Source: Shewanella yunxiaonensis
GTDB taxonomy: Bacteria; Pseudomonadota; Gammaproteobacteria; Enterobacterales; Shewanellaceae
Assembly: GCF_018223345.1 (NCBI RefSeq)
Contig: NZ_CP073587.1
Span: 3,466,001-3,530,000, forward strand
Direction of reading: 5' to 3'
Length of the DNA: 64,000 nucleotides
Of this stretch, positions 10,060-18,944 are shown one piece after another. Numbering within the stretch: position 1 is the stretch's first letter; each line of letters opens with the position of its first letter. A model generated the notes under the pieces. That model did not search any database and was not told the origin of the DNA. It saw only the letters and a program-made list of their open reading frames with translations. The position numbers and the translations under genes are program-made.

Positions 10060-11148
10060 TTAATGACCGAGATGGGGCACTTTGTGCAGCCAACCAGCAG
10101 GTGCCGGACGCAGGCCTTTTTGGATTTCGGTGTACACTTGATAAATGTGTTTCACATGTTCACCCACCTGACCGTTACCTACGGTAATCCGGCGACCATC
10201 TTCAAAGATATAGGAGCCAACAGGAGATACCACCGCCGCTGTACCAAAACCACCGGCTTCAATAATTTCACCAGATTCCACACCCTTCACAAAATCATCC
10301 AAGCGCACCATTTCCTGACGCACCGGATAACCGAGTTCAGTTGCCAGCTCGATAATTGACTGTGAGGTAATAGAACGCAGGATGGTATCGGTGAATTCTG
10401 GGATGACCACGGTGCCATCTTTCAGAATATGGAAGTGGTTCATCGCACCCGCTTCCTCGATATACACATTGTTGTTGTCCAGATACAGTACCTGAGCAGC
10501 CCCCACTTCTTTTGCAGCTCGGCCAGCACGCAAAGAGGCAGCATAGTTACCGGATGCCTTGCTGGCCCCCGTACCACCAGGAGCTGCACGGTGATAGTGA
10601 GTACTAATCAACAGACTGATAGGACTCAGGTTAGCCCCATAATAAGCACCGCTTGGGCTTAACACTACACAGAAGGTGTATGAAGTTGATGGACTGACTG
10701 ATAGGCGATCTTCGGTGGCAAAAATAAATGGCCGAATGTACAAACAAGCGCCTTCTTGCATCGGGAACCATAAGCGGTCCGCATCAATCAGCGCATTGAT
10801 TGCCTGCAGCTGCATCTCTTCTGGCAAATAAGGAATGCACAGAATGTCAGCAGAGCGATTAAGACGTTCGGCGTTTTTATTCGTACGGAAGGTATAAATC
10901 TCACCATCCTGGTGCATAAACGCTTTAGCACCTTCAAAAATGGATTGCCCATAATGTAGTGCAACTGCACCCGGTGCGACTGAAAAAGGACCATATGGAA
11001 CAATACGTGGATCCCGCCATTCACCATCGTAATAATCCATTAAAAACATATGGTCGGTACGCAACCGGCCAAACCCGACATTACCCTCCGGACGGAACTG
11101 CTCCTGGCGGCGTTCTGCGGCAGGTTTTAACTGATACTTGATTTCCAT
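10060..11148 (-). CDS. ilvE: Branched-chain amino acid aminotransferase
   Basis: This PLP class IV transaminase interconverts branched-chain 2-oxoacids and Leu/Ile/Val with glutamate. The 362-residue length and motifs (FGRLRTDHMF near the start, SIFEGAKAF, GTGASKASGNYA) match the longer, eukaryote-like BCAT form rather than the roughly 309-residue E. coli IlvE. K197 in ASKASGN is the expected PLP lysine. The start is ATG 11148 with AAGG upstream. It is a single gene with its own terminator and a plausible promoter about 30 bases upstream, and is convergent with the GGDEF-EAL gene. Confidence 0.95.
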   Translation of the reverse strand: MEIKYQLKPAAERRQEQFRPEGNVGFGRLRTDHMFLMDYYDGEWRDPRIVPYGPFSVAPGAVALHYGQSIFEGAKAFMHQDGEIYTFRTNKNAERLNRSADILCIPYLPEEMQLQAINALIDADRLWFPMQEGACLYIRPFIFATEDRLSVSPSTSYTFCVVLSPSGAYYGANLSPISLLISTHYHRAAPGGTGASKASGNYAASLRAGRAAKEVGAAQVLYLDNNNVYIEEAGAMNHFHILKDGTVVIPEFTDTILRSITSQSIIELATELGYPVRQEMVRLDDFVKGVESGEIIEAGGFGTAAVVSPVGSYIFEDGRRITVGNGQVGEHVKHIYQVYTEIQKGLRPAPAGWLHKVPHLGH

Positions 11149-11474
11149 TTTGAACTACCTTGACTATTGTTCAAGCAGACTAGGAAGCACAGCAATGAAA
11201 GTCAATAGGCATACAGGGGTGCAAGGCGATAACCGTTAGATTTTTTTTGAACAACTACCTAACATCAACGCAAGAATTCATTTAACACCTAGTGAACACT
11301 GTAACGGGATGTCAGAGATATGTTGACGATTTCGGCAAACATGCAACAAGTCGCCCTGCAATAGTAATTCGTCGGTATGTATTTTCAGCAGTTACCTAAT
11401 TGTGACTGTTCGGTAGTCAGGCTGCACTGGTAGAATTACGCAGACTTATTTAACAACCGGAAGGACTTTCCCCG
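11149..11474. promoter_or_regulatory. Divergent intergenic region ilvE / zapB with promoter candidates
   Basis: This 326-base gap separates divergent ilvE and zapB and holds no gene I can support. On the minus strand TTGACT (bases 11200-11205) and TAGTCT (11177-11182) are 17 bases apart, a possible ilvE promoter. On the plus strand TAGAAT (11431-11436) is a possible -10 for zapB, without a convincing -35. No leader peptide rich in Leu, Ile or Val codons was seen. Confidence 0.4.
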
Positions 11475-11678
11475 ATGAGCCTTGATTTACTGTCCAAACT
11501 GGAAGCCAGTATCCAGAATGCATTAGAGCAGATTGAACTCCTAAAACTGGAATTGGATGAAGAAAAGCAGAAAAACCTTGCTCTCAGTGAGCAGAATCAG
11601 CGACTACAACAGGATCTGAATACCTGGAACGACAAAGTGTCAGGGCTGGTAGGTCTGCTCACCGAAAAGGTAGATTAA
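11475..11678 (+). CDS. zapB: Cell division protein ZapB
   Basis: A 67-residue, almost entirely coiled-coil protein that starts [20 protein letters not shown], as ZapB proteins do. ZapB localises to the division site, links the FtsZ ring to the chromosome terminus through ZapA and MatP, and promotes Z-ring formation (known from E. coli). A leucine/glutamate heptad pattern runs almost the full length. A purine-rich GGAAGGA site precedes ATG 11475. The gene ends directly against the stop of the convergent DUF1107 gene. Confidence 0.85.
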   Translation: MSLDLLSKLEASIQNALEQIELLKLELDEEKQKNLALSEQNQRLQQDLNTWNDKVSGLVGLLTEKVD

Positions 11679-11891
11679 TCAAACCGACGACGTTTCCTGA
11701 GTCTGCAGATCTAACAGATGATTGAGTTCGATAACCGCCTGCTTCACCTTGGGCAGGCCTTTACCAGGCAACAAGAAACGTCCTTTTTCAAACTCCAGAC
11801 GACCTAGGTCTTTCACCCAGACCGCCCCTTTAAGAAAAATCCTCGCATGTTTGGCTATGAGCTTTGGAGCATAGACGGGGAATACGCGCAC
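11679..11891 (-). CDS. DUF1107 family protein (YtfK-like)
   Basis: A 70-residue protein that aligns by eye over its full length with the DUF1107 family: an N-terminal MRVFPVYAPKLIAKH, then GAVWVKDLGRLEFEKGRFLLP. E. coli YtfK, a family member, promotes the stringent response through SpoT; whether this protein does so is not shown by the sequence. The start is GTG 11891 with a GGAGGT unusually close (three bases), but family alignment supports this start. Its stop codon abuts that of zapB. Confidence 0.7.
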   Translation of the reverse strand: MRVFPVYAPKLIAKHARIFLKGAVWVKDLGRLEFEKGRFLLPGKGLPKVKQAVIELNHLLDLQTQETSSV

Positions 11892-12017
11892 GGGACCTCC
11901 CTAATTATTTTTCTCATCCTGACCTTGGACAACCAGAGTCATTTAGGAGTTTCCGCAAAATGCTCATTTATTGAGCAAATGGTTTTTCTGTGGAATAAAA
12001 ATAAATAAAATCAACGG

Positions 12018-12046
12018 TTGCCAATTTTTTGACGCTTGGTTATATT
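12018..12046 (+). promoter_or_regulatory. Sigma-70-like promoter of candidate small RNA
   Basis: TTGCCA (12018-12023) and TATATT (12041-12046) are separated by exactly 17 bases in an AT-rich stretch. Transcription would start near 12053 and run into a strong terminator 70 bases on, with no start codon and reading frame between. Confidence 0.55.
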
Positions 12047-12052
12047 ATTGAC

Positions 12053-12124
12053 GTTACTCAGGGTAAAAACTGAGCCTCTGGCTCTAAATCCGTACTTCTC
12101 TTCAGGGGATGTACGGTTTTTTTT
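12053..12124 (+). ncRNA. Candidate small RNA, about 72 nt
   Basis: The stretch between the promoter above and a terminator contains no open frame. It can fold as CTCAG/CTGAG or as the overlapping, mutually exclusive GAGCC/GGCTC hairpin. It ends in a long terminator stem (CCGTAC and GTACGG outside, TCTC and GGGGA inside) followed by eight T residues (12117-12124), the kind of tail Hfq-dependent RNAs carry. It lies in the 331-base gap between the DUF1107 gene and dsbA; the rest of the gap shows nothing clear beyond the dsbA terminator. I do not recognise the family; it does not match Spot 42, although spf lies near dsbA in E. coli. Confidence 0.55.
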
Positions 12125-12174
12125 GTCTGCGATTTGCCTAATGAACGCGATGAGAACCCGTTAATGGGTTGGGG

Positions 12175-12203
12175 AAATAAAAAACCGGGCACACTGGCCC
12201 GGC
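12175..12203 (-). terminator. Intrinsic terminator of dsbA
   Basis: CCGGGC (12185-12190) and GCCCGG (12197-12202) form a stem around six bases. On the minus strand this is followed by TTTTTTATTT. It lies about 20 bases beyond the dsbA stop and ends the leftward operon. Confidence 0.88.
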
Positions 12204-12222
12204 TTTAGGTCAACCAAAAGGA

Positions 12223-12834
12223 TCACTGCAGTTTGCTGAGATAATTAACAATTTCTAACAGCTGATCAAAAGACTTCAATGACGGGGTATCAATCAGATA
12301 CTTATCATTAACCACCAGCCCTGGCACACCATCAATTTTAGCGTTTTCAGTACTACGCTTCATGCTGGCAACCATACTATTCACCATAAAGGAGTTGGCC
12401 GCTGCTTCAAATTCCTTGGGATCAACCCCTTGTGAGGCAAAAAACTGTTTCACATCTTCCATGCTAGTAAAGCGTTGGTGCTTTTCATGAATAGCCGCAA
12501 AGAGTGTCGGTTCGATTTTATCACTTACGTTTAATAACTCTGCGATCGCCCAGGCTCGAGACATCACCTCACCCATCTGACGCCCAATAAACTCTACGTG
12601 TACTTGTTTAAACGTCATCCCCTTTGGCATATTCGCCTTCAGTTGTGGCAAATAGGTCTTGGCGAAGTGATAGCAATGTGGACAGTAGAAAGAAAAATAT
12701 TCTGTTAATACCGGTTTTACCGATGCTGGCTTATCGGAGATAACTTTGTAGTTAACCCCTTCTTTGAATTCGGTCGCGTTTGCCGCAAGAGGCAGCAACA
12801 AAAAAGCCGCAGCCATGATCAACAATTTTTTCAT
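12223..12834 (-). CDS. dsbA: Thiol:disulfide interchange protein DsbA
   Basis: A periplasmic oxidase that introduces disulfide bonds into exported proteins and is reoxidised by DsbB. The 203-residue precursor has a signal peptide cleaved about after residue 20 (AANA). The active site is C51-P-H-C54 in FYCPHCYHF, the classical DsbA dipeptide, and the cis-proline loop is in DGVPGLVVN. It follows srkA by 112 bases on the same strand, as in E. coli, where srkA and dsbA are adjacent. The gap may hold a separate promoter. Confidence 0.97.
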   Translation of the reverse strand: MKKLLIMAAAFLLLPLAANATEFKEGVNYKVISDKPASVKPVLTEYFSFYCPHCYHFAKTYLPQLKANMPKGMTFKQVHVEFIGRQMGEVMSRAWAIAELLNVSDKIEPTLFAAIHEKHQRFTSMEDVKQFFASQGVDPKEFEAAANSFMVNSMVASMKRSTENAKIDGVPGLVVNDKYLIDTPSLKSFDQLLEIVNYLSKLQ

Positions 12835-12946
12835 TGGGTGTTCCTTGTTTTTGGTTCTGGACCGGCATCCCCGGTCGCCGACTAAAATAATCTGCTTTTC
12901 CAGTGAAACTCAAGTCCTGAGTGCCATATTCTGGATTAACATATGT

Positions 12947-13942
12947 TTAATATGGGATCAGACTTAGCGGTGGCTGATGCAGACGCTGCAATTGGTCATT
13001 AAACAGTTGCCACTGTTGCTGCCAATAATCCTCAGTTGCAAACCACGGAAAATGCAGCGGAAATGCCGGGTCTAACCAACGCTTGGCCAGCCAGCCGTTA
13101 TAATGCATCAGGCGCAATGCGCGCAAACATTCAATCAGTTTTAATTCTGCCGGATGGAAATCACTGAACTCCGAATAAGCCTCTAACAATACTTCCAGTT
13201 GTAGCTGTTGCTGATTACGATCACCACTGAGCATCATCCACAGATCCTGCACTGCCGGACCATTGCAAGCATCGTCTAAGTCAACAAACCCTGGACCGTC
13301 TGGCGTCCACAAAATATTCCCTGGATGCAAATCGCCGTGCAAGCGCATTTTCGATGGCGTCAGCTGTTGCCATTGTAGTCGGACTTGTTCGAGCAATGTA
13401 TGCGTCGTTTCAAGCAACGGGGCTCTGAGTTTGGCGGGTATCAGTTGACACTCAGCCATCTCCGCGATTCCGGTATCACCAAAGGTCTGAGGGCTGATAG
13501 CAATTCGCGTCTGAAAACGACTGCCTTTGGCGTACTGGTGCATGCGCCCGATAAACTGTCCAACAGCTTCTAACTGTTCCAGATTATCCACTTCAAAACT
13601 GCGTCCGCCGATGGAAGGAAACAATGCAAAACGATACCCTTCAAAAAGATGCAGACTCACCCCATCCACGTTAACCGGTGCGGCTAAGGGGATTTCAGCC
13701 GCTTGTAACTCAAAAGCAAACGCATGCTCCTCAAGGATCTGCTCATCGCTCCAACGTTCTGGTCGATAAAACTTCACCACATAGCGTTTTCCGCGATCGC
13801 AACGGAACTGATAAACGCGGTTTTCATAACTATTGAGTGGCAACAACCCGCTTTCTGGGTAGATCCCGATACTTTCAATGGCGTTTAAAATCAGCTCAGG
13901 GGTTAACCCGCTGAAGTGAAATGCTGCACTGGTATCACTCAT
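12947..13942 (-). CDS. srkA: Stress response serine/threonine kinase SrkA
   Basis: A 331-residue cytoplasmic kinase of the YihE/APH fold, close to E. coli SrkA in size. The catalytic-loop motif HGDLHPGNILW and the metal-binding VDLDDA are visible in the C-terminal half. SrkA protects against stress-induced death in E. coli. I chose ATG 13942: GGGAG lies about eight bases upstream and the codon overlaps the stop of the preceding gene (ATGA). A longer in-frame ATG at 13957 would extend further into that gene. It sits in the middle of a leftward operon ending with dsbA. Confidence 0.93.
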   Translation of the reverse strand: MSDTSAAFHFSGLTPELILNAIESIGIYPESGLLPLNSYENRVYQFRCDRGKRYVVKFYRPERWSDEQILEEHAFAFELQAAEIPLAAPVNVDGVSLHLFEGYRFALFPSIGGRSFEVDNLEQLEAVGQFIGRMHQYAKGSRFQTRIAISPQTFGDTGIAEMAECQLIPAKLRAPLLETTHTLLEQVRLQWQQLTPSKMRLHGDLHPGNILWTPDGPGFVDLDDACNGPAVQDLWMMLSGDRNQQQLQLEVLLEAYSEFSDFHPAELKLIECLRALRLMHYNGWLAKRWLDPAFPLHFPWFATEDYWQQQWQLFNDQLQRLHQPPLSLIPY

Positions 13943-14250
13943 TGCTGTGACTCCCATAAAGATTGCAGATATTGCAGCACCTCAAAATCCTCCGGTTGCT
14001 GGCAACTTAACCAACAGCTACCGCTGTAAAATTCAAAATTAAGCCATAACAAGCTACTTTCAAACTCGACCAGCCACTGATGCCTGTCAGCGCCCCAACT
14101 GCGTTCACGCACGCGCAAATCTAACCGCTGGCACAGCTGTTCAGCTTGAGTCGGAAACTGTTCAAAATCCGCTACCGCCAATTCAAAAATCAGTGTGTGT
14201 TCGTTCACATCCAACCTGACAGCGGGATTGGCTGCTTTGGGATCATTCAT
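13939..14250 (-). CDS. Small conserved protein, probably DUF3630
   Basis: A 103-residue protein, acidic and Trp-rich, without signal peptide or membrane segment. It resembles in size and context the DUF3630 proteins found beside srkA in Shewanella and relatives; this is recollection and not a search. No catalytic motif is visible. The stop overlaps the srkA start by four bases, and the start is 15 bases after the selO stop, so it is probably translated from the same message. Confidence 0.6.
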   Translation of the reverse strand: MNDPKAANPAVRLDVNEHTLIFELAVADFEQFPTQAEQLCQRLDLRVRERSWGADRHQWLVEFESSLLWLNFEFYSGSCWLSCQQPEDFEVLQYLQSLWESQQ

Positions 14251-14265
14251 ACTATATGCTTCCTG

Positions 14266-15714
14266 TTAACTACTGCAGGACATAATCAAGCCTTCGCCCC
14301 AATCAGGTGGTCGCCGCGCGAAGTCCTCACAACCAGGTTGGGCATCATAAGGGCGTCTTAGCAACTGATACAGTTGCTGCAACGGTGCGGTATCGCCCGC
14401 CTCAGTTGCCGCAATTGCCTTCTGCGCCAGATAGTTTCGCAAAATATACTGCGGATTATTAAGACGCCGCGCTTCCTGCCACTGTTCAATATTGTCGACT
14501 TTGCCTAGGCGTTTGCAATAGCCGGTAAACCAATGATCAAACGCTGAGGTATCGACAAACATATCGCGTAAATCTGAATGATTCGCCACGGGATCCAGCG
14601 TCGCAAATTGCCGCAGAGTCAAGCTATAGTCCAGTTGCTGTTGCTCCAACATCGCAGTAAATGCACCAAACAACGCCAAATCTTCCGGCCCAGACGCTTC
14701 ACCTGCAGGCGCTGGCAAGCCCAGCTTTTGCCGCATCAATTGTAAATAATGCTGCACTAACATTGGCTGGTAATGTGTTAACGCGGCCAACAGGTCATCA
14801 GAGGATATGAGTGGTGTTAGTGCCTGGGCCAGACATTGCAAATTCCATAAGCCAATCCCCGGTTGCCGCCCGAATGCATAACGCCCCTCGGGATCGGAGT
14901 GATTACAGATAAAATCTTCTTTAAACGTATCAAGAAAGGCGAACGGTCCGAAATCGAAACTATCCCCCAAAATTGACATGTTATCGGTATTCATCACCCC
15001 ATGAGCAAAGCCGATAGCCTGCCAGGTTGCAATCAGTCGGGCGGTGGCTTCTACGACTTCCACAAACCACTGCCGATAACCGGCGGCGTCGCAACTGAGA
15101 TGCGGGAAATGCTGTCTGATAGTGAAATCGGCAAGTTGCTGAACTTGTTCACGCTTGCCACCAGTACTGTAATAACAGTATTCAAAATGGCCAAACCGAA
15201 TGTGGCTGCGAGCCAAGCGTACGGTAATTGCGCCTTTTTCCAACGTTTCGCGCCATACCGGCAATGCTGAACCAATCACGGCTAACGCTCTGGTGGTTGG
15301 CACATTAAGGTGAAACAGTGCCTCCGATACTAAGAACTCCCGAATGGCAGAACGCGTTACCGCACGGCCATCACCATGACGGGAAAATGGTGTAGCGCCT
15401 GCGCCTTTAAGCGCCACATCCCAACATCCGTTTGGGCCAATCGCCTCGCCAAGAATAATTGATCGACCATCCCCTAATTGGGGACTATATCCCCCGAATT
15501 GATGCCCGCTATACACCTGTGCGTAGTAGTTTGCACCTGGCATACGTTGATTACCGGCCAACTGCTGTAGCAGTTGTTCATCAGGTTGCGGGTTACCCAC
15601 CAGCACTGCGGCATCATCGCTCCACGCTAACCAACTGGGAGCAGGTAAACCCGCAGGAGCCACCGTTTCATAAAAGCCGGGCAGTTGTTCAAAAAAATCC
15701 TGTTTGAAATCCAT
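14266..15714 (-). CDS. selO: Protein adenylyltransferase SelO (Cys form)
   Basis: SelO (YdiU/UPF0061) is a pseudokinase-fold enzyme that transfers AMP to Ser, Thr or Tyr of target proteins and is tied to redox control (known from E. coli SelO). The 482-residue product has the family blocks [46 protein letters not shown] and DFGPFAFLD. It ends IMSCSS: C480 occupies the site that is selenocysteine in animal SelO, so no UGA recoding is needed. ATG 15714 overlaps the stop of the upstream lipoprotein gene (TGATG). The srkA kinase is two genes downstream. Confidence 0.96.
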   Translation of the reverse strand: MDFKQDFFEQLPGFYETVAPAGLPAPSWLAWSDDAAVLVGNPQPDEQLLQQLAGNQRMPGANYYAQVYSGHQFGGYSPQLGDGRSIILGEAIGPNGCWDVALKGAGATPFSRHGDGRAVTRSAIREFLVSEALFHLNVPTTRALAVIGSALPVWRETLEKGAITVRLARSHIRFGHFEYCYYSTGGKREQVQQLADFTIRQHFPHLSCDAAGYRQWFVEVVEATARLIATWQAIGFAHGVMNTDNMSILGDSFDFGPFAFLDTFKEDFICNHSDPEGRYAFGRQPGIGLWNLQCLAQALTPLISSDDLLAALTHYQPMLVQHYLQLMRQKLGLPAPAGEASGPEDLALFGAFTAMLEQQQLDYSLTLRQFATLDPVANHSDLRDMFVDTSAFDHWFTGYCKRLGKVDNIEQWQEARRLNNPQYILRNYLAQKAIAATEAGDTAPLQQLYQLLRRPYDAQPGCEDFARRPPDWGEGLIMSCSS

Positions 15715-16007
15715 CAGTGCTCAGGAGTAAAAGTGTGCCATAGATCACAGGTTACCACATTCGCCTCATCTAAGCGGCAGCGATGGGCACACTGAAATAC
15801 CGCCGGAGTTTCTGCTAATTGCTGCAACCCCTGACCTTTGGCCTGACATTGCGCAAGCGTTTCATAATAGCCACTAATCGCTTCGTAATGGTGTGCAGGC
15901 TGAGGAACTTGCTGATGTCCTGAATAATAAAATAAGGTCCACTCGGGAACCTGAGTACAGCCTGTCATCCCAGTAAGCAGGACTAATGCAAATAGGAAAT
16001 ACTTCAT
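15714..16007 (-). CDS. Small Cys-rich lipoprotein
   Basis: A 97-residue predicted lipoprotein: a short signal peptide ends in GMTGC with the lipidated Cys at 17. The mature part has four more cysteines (C54, C73, C77, C87), an arrangement that could form two disulfides. I do not recognise a family. It is the first gene of a tightly packed run (one-base overlap with selO) that ends with dsbA, so the oxidase that could form its disulfides may be co-transcribed. Confidence 0.7.
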   Translation of the reverse strand: MKYFLFALVLLTGMTGCTQVPEWTLFYYSGHQQVPQPAHHYEAISGYYETLAQCQAKGQGLQQLAETPAVFQCAHRCRLDEANVVTCDLWHTFTPEH

Positions 16008-16039
16008 CGAGGACCTCTGCCTGTTATCAAGACAAAATA

Positions 16040-16073
16040 AAAAGAAACCCGGCCGCCGCTGGCAGACCGGGTA
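16040..16073 (-). terminator. Probable terminator of the TPR-protein gene
   Basis: ACCCGG (16047-16052) and CCGGGT (16067-16072) enclose an inner GCC/GGC hairpin. The minus strand then reads TTTCTTTTTATTTT. It separates the TPR-protein gene from the downstream lipoprotein-selO operon. Confidence 0.75.
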
Positions 16074-16108
16074 TGGCAGTTCTATATTAGCGAGTTACCA
16101 AGGCATTA

Positions 16109-16735
<627 letters not shown>

Positions 16736-16966
16736 GTTGTTTCACCATTTGCATTGAGGGAATTAAGACCCGCAAAACATCGCGCAAGCTTTGCCGATCA
16801 AACTGTGTTACCAACCATAGATTTAATGTATTCTCTCCGTAAAAATCAAGTATTTAACTTTGCGTATTTGCCCTGTCGGTCCCCTATCCTGTGACCTGTT
16901 TAACAATTTGTGGGTAATTCGGTTATCACTGTGCCAACTTAACTGAGGCAATTAAGGATATTGGTT

Positions 16967-17326
16967 ATGCAAAAAATATTGATAGTGGCTCATGCGAGCC
17001 CGTATGGCTCTGAAAAAATGTTCAACACTTTACGCATTGCGATTGCCCTGAAAGAGTTTGCGGCAACCGAAGCTGAGCTAAAGCTCTTCCTGATGTCAGA
17101 TGCGGTATTCAGTGCAGTCAAAGGCCAAAGCACTCCGGATCTCAGCTATAACCTGCAACAGATGTTAGAGATCCTCACCGCGCAAAATGTGCCCTTGTTG
17201 CTGTGTAAAACTTGTGCTGAAGCTCGCGGCGTCACGCAAGAAATGCTGGTCGATGGTGCCGCCATTGGCACCCTGGGCGATCTTACGCGCTGGACCCTTG
17301 AAGCCGATAAGGTCATGCATATCTGA
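16967..17326 (+). CDS. DsrE/DsrF-like family protein
   Basis: A 119-residue cytoplasmic protein with the DsrE-like Rossmann-type pattern: KILIVAHASPYGSEKMFNTLRIA at the start and a closing LGDLTRWTLEADKVM. Two cysteines in LLCKTCAEARGV are at the position where sulfur-relay members of the family carry the active Cys. The start is ATG 16967, with AAGGA eight bases upstream; the in-frame TTG at 16961 is less likely. The substrate is not evident. The next gene, ygbA, is on the same strand 137 bases on. Confidence 0.8.
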   Translation: MQKILIVAHASPYGSEKMFNTLRIAIALKEFAATEAELKLFLMSDAVFSAVKGQSTPDLSYNLQQMLEILTAQNVPLLLCKTCAEARGVTQEMLVDGAAIGTLGDLTRWTLEADKVMHI

Positions 17327-17350
17327 TTAGCAAGCAACAGACAGACCGGC

Positions 17351-17382
17351 AGATGCGCATAAGTAGTATTTTGTGCGCATCT
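17351..17382 (+). promoter_or_regulatory. 9-bp perfect inverted repeat upstream of ygbA
   Basis: AGATGCGCA and TGCGCATCT are separated by 14 bases, about 80 bases before ygbA. The T-run needed for a terminator is absent. It may be an operator, or a hairpin ending the DsrE-like gene's message. The arms resemble NsrR half-sites at the outer AGATG only, and the spacing does not fit. Confidence 0.4.
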
Positions 17383-17463
17383 TCAAAATCTCCCATACTG
17401 TTGCTACCCGTTTATATGACGGCTCGCTAAACTGATTGCATCAGCTGCAATGCCGGAGAAGTT

Positions 17464-17835
17464 ATGTCACTGCTGCAGGGCAAGTTACAAACGGAATTTC
17501 GTACCATCAGCGCCATGATGGTAATTTATTGTCGTGATCATCATGGTGGTAAAAATACGCTATGTCCGGAATGCCAGGCATTGCTAGATTATGCAGAAAC
17601 CCGTTTAGATCGCTGCCCGTACGGTGAAGACAAAGCCGCCTGTAAACATTGTCCAGTACATTGCTATAAAGCCGAGCAAAAACAACAAATACGGCAGGTG
17701 ATGCGCTATGGTGGCCCCCGTATGTTATGGCGACACCCATTGTTAGCGATACGGCATTTACTCAACGAACGTAAGCAGTTTCCGCCCAAACCTCCCCAAA
17801 ACGCTTCTAATCGCGCGAAACGCCAGCAGAAGTAA
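17464..17835 (+). CDS. ygbA: YgbA family, nitrous-oxide-stimulated promoter protein
   Basis: A 123-residue protein of the YgbA_NO family, cytoplasmic and rich in cysteine: YCRDHHGG, LCPECQ, RCPYGEDK, CKHCPVHCYK. The clustered Cys/His residues suggest metal or Fe-S binding. In E. coli ygbA belongs to the NsrR regulon and helps growth after nitrosative stress. The basic tail (residues 95-123) is poorly ordered. The start ATG 17464 follows a GGAGAA site. An inverted repeat lies upstream, but no clear NsrR box was found. Confidence 0.85.
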   Translation: MSLLQGKLQTEFRTISAMMVIYCRDHHGGKNTLCPECQALLDYAETRLDRCPYGEDKAACKHCPVHCYKAEQKQQIRQVMRYGGPRMLWRHPLLAIRHLLNERKQFPPKPPQNASNRAKRQQK

Positions 17836-17901
17836 CGCTTTTTATTGCAGTTGCCGCTATCTGCGACAAAAATTAATTAAGCAGAGCACGCGGAGAGCGC
17901 C

Positions 17902-18747
17902 ATGGCAGCGCTTGATCATTTTTTTACAGAAGCCTATTGGTGGTTGTCACTACTGGGTGGCCTGCACTGTCTGATGCTCGCAGGCTACGCGATGTTTGTT
18001 TATCTTGACCGTAGCGATCAGAAATGGCTGTTAGCCAGTATTTTTGGATTGTTGGCACTCTACTTTTTTACGGGGATGTTGAATCAGAATAACATGCCCA
18101 CGCACCTGTTGTTTCTGTTACTGCTGCCGACCTATTTTTTAGTGCTACCGCTGGTGTACTTGTATTGTCGGCGCTTGTGTTATCCCCATCTATACCTGCA
18201 ACTCCCATTCTGGCACGTGAATCCCATGCTGGTCGCAATGACACTGGTCGTTGTTACCCTATTTATTCACCACGCCAGCATTGAAAACGTTTTGGCGATA
18301 GCAGGACACAATTCTTTTAACGGTTTGACCCTATGGTTAACGCTGGCACTGAGCCTGCAAACGCTGTTATATGTCTGGTTAATTTTGCGCTTACTATTGC
18401 GTCATCAAACACAAGTCACCCTTAGCCAAGATCCGCAACTACAACTGCGATTTCGTTGGCTGTTAATCCTGACAATCGCCTTAATGATTAATTGGCTGGT
18501 GCGCACTGTGGCGTTTGCCTTATTACTGTTATTTGGCGATCAAATATCGCCTATCACCCAAACTGTGCCTCATGTTGTACTGCTGCTAACAATCTATGCT
18601 CTAGCACTTTATGGTTTAAAACAACTGACTCATCTAGCCTATTTGCGCGGGCGAGCGGCCCGCCAAAAGCTAGGGCGTGACAATGTACTCACTGAAGAGG
18701 AGCGACAGTTTATTCGTCAGCTTATGCGCTCTGGTAAGCACCACTAA
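17902..18747 (+). CDS. Seven-TM membrane protein like an AraC-7TM sensor without its HTH domain
   Basis: A 281-residue protein with seven predicted membrane segments (about 11-32, 42-60, 67-90, 104-124, 140-163, 184-208, 217-240) and a short basic cytoplasmic tail. Overall shape and the tail LTEEERQFIRQL resemble the membrane part and linker of 7TM AraC-type regulators, but the protein stops where the DNA-binding domain would begin. The next gene starts 197 bases downstream, too close for a hidden HTH domain in another frame. ATG 17902 follows GGAG at good distance. Function unknown; the AraC relation is inferred from pattern, not search. Confidence 0.6.
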   Translation: MAALDHFFTEAYWWLSLLGGLHCLMLAGYAMFVYLDRSDQKWLLASIFGLLALYFFTGMLNQNNMPTHLLFLLLLPTYFLVLPLVYLYCRRLCYPHLYLQLPFWHVNPMLVAMTLVVVTLFIHHASIENVLAIAGHNSFNGLTLWLTLALSLQTLLYVWLILRLLLRHQTQVTLSQDPQLQLRFRWLLILTIALMINWLVRTVAFALLLLFGDQISPITQTVPHVVLLLTIYALALYGLKQLTHLAYLRGRAARQKLGRDNVLTEEERQFIRQLMRSGKHH

Positions 18748-18944
18748 TAACTGCCAAAGAAACATTAACTAAGCTCACAATTTTGACGTTTCAGCACGCT
18801 TTTTTACTGAACCTAAGCTGACAAGTAGCCAAAAAGAAACGCTTTTTTCTGCTGCCACACTGTTTTTTTGGATACTGGAAGGTAAGCTAGTGCCCAAACA
18901 ACGGGAACACCTGCCGTTAAAACTCAAATGGATGGAGGTTCGAA

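Noticed and set aside
12053..12124. Assignment of the small RNA as Spot 42
   Set aside because: No Spot 42 sequence blocks are present; only the dsbA neighbourhood is reminiscent.
17351..17382. NsrR box upstream of ygbA
   Set aside because: Arms are 14 bases apart and lack the central AT-rich halves of the NsrR consensus.
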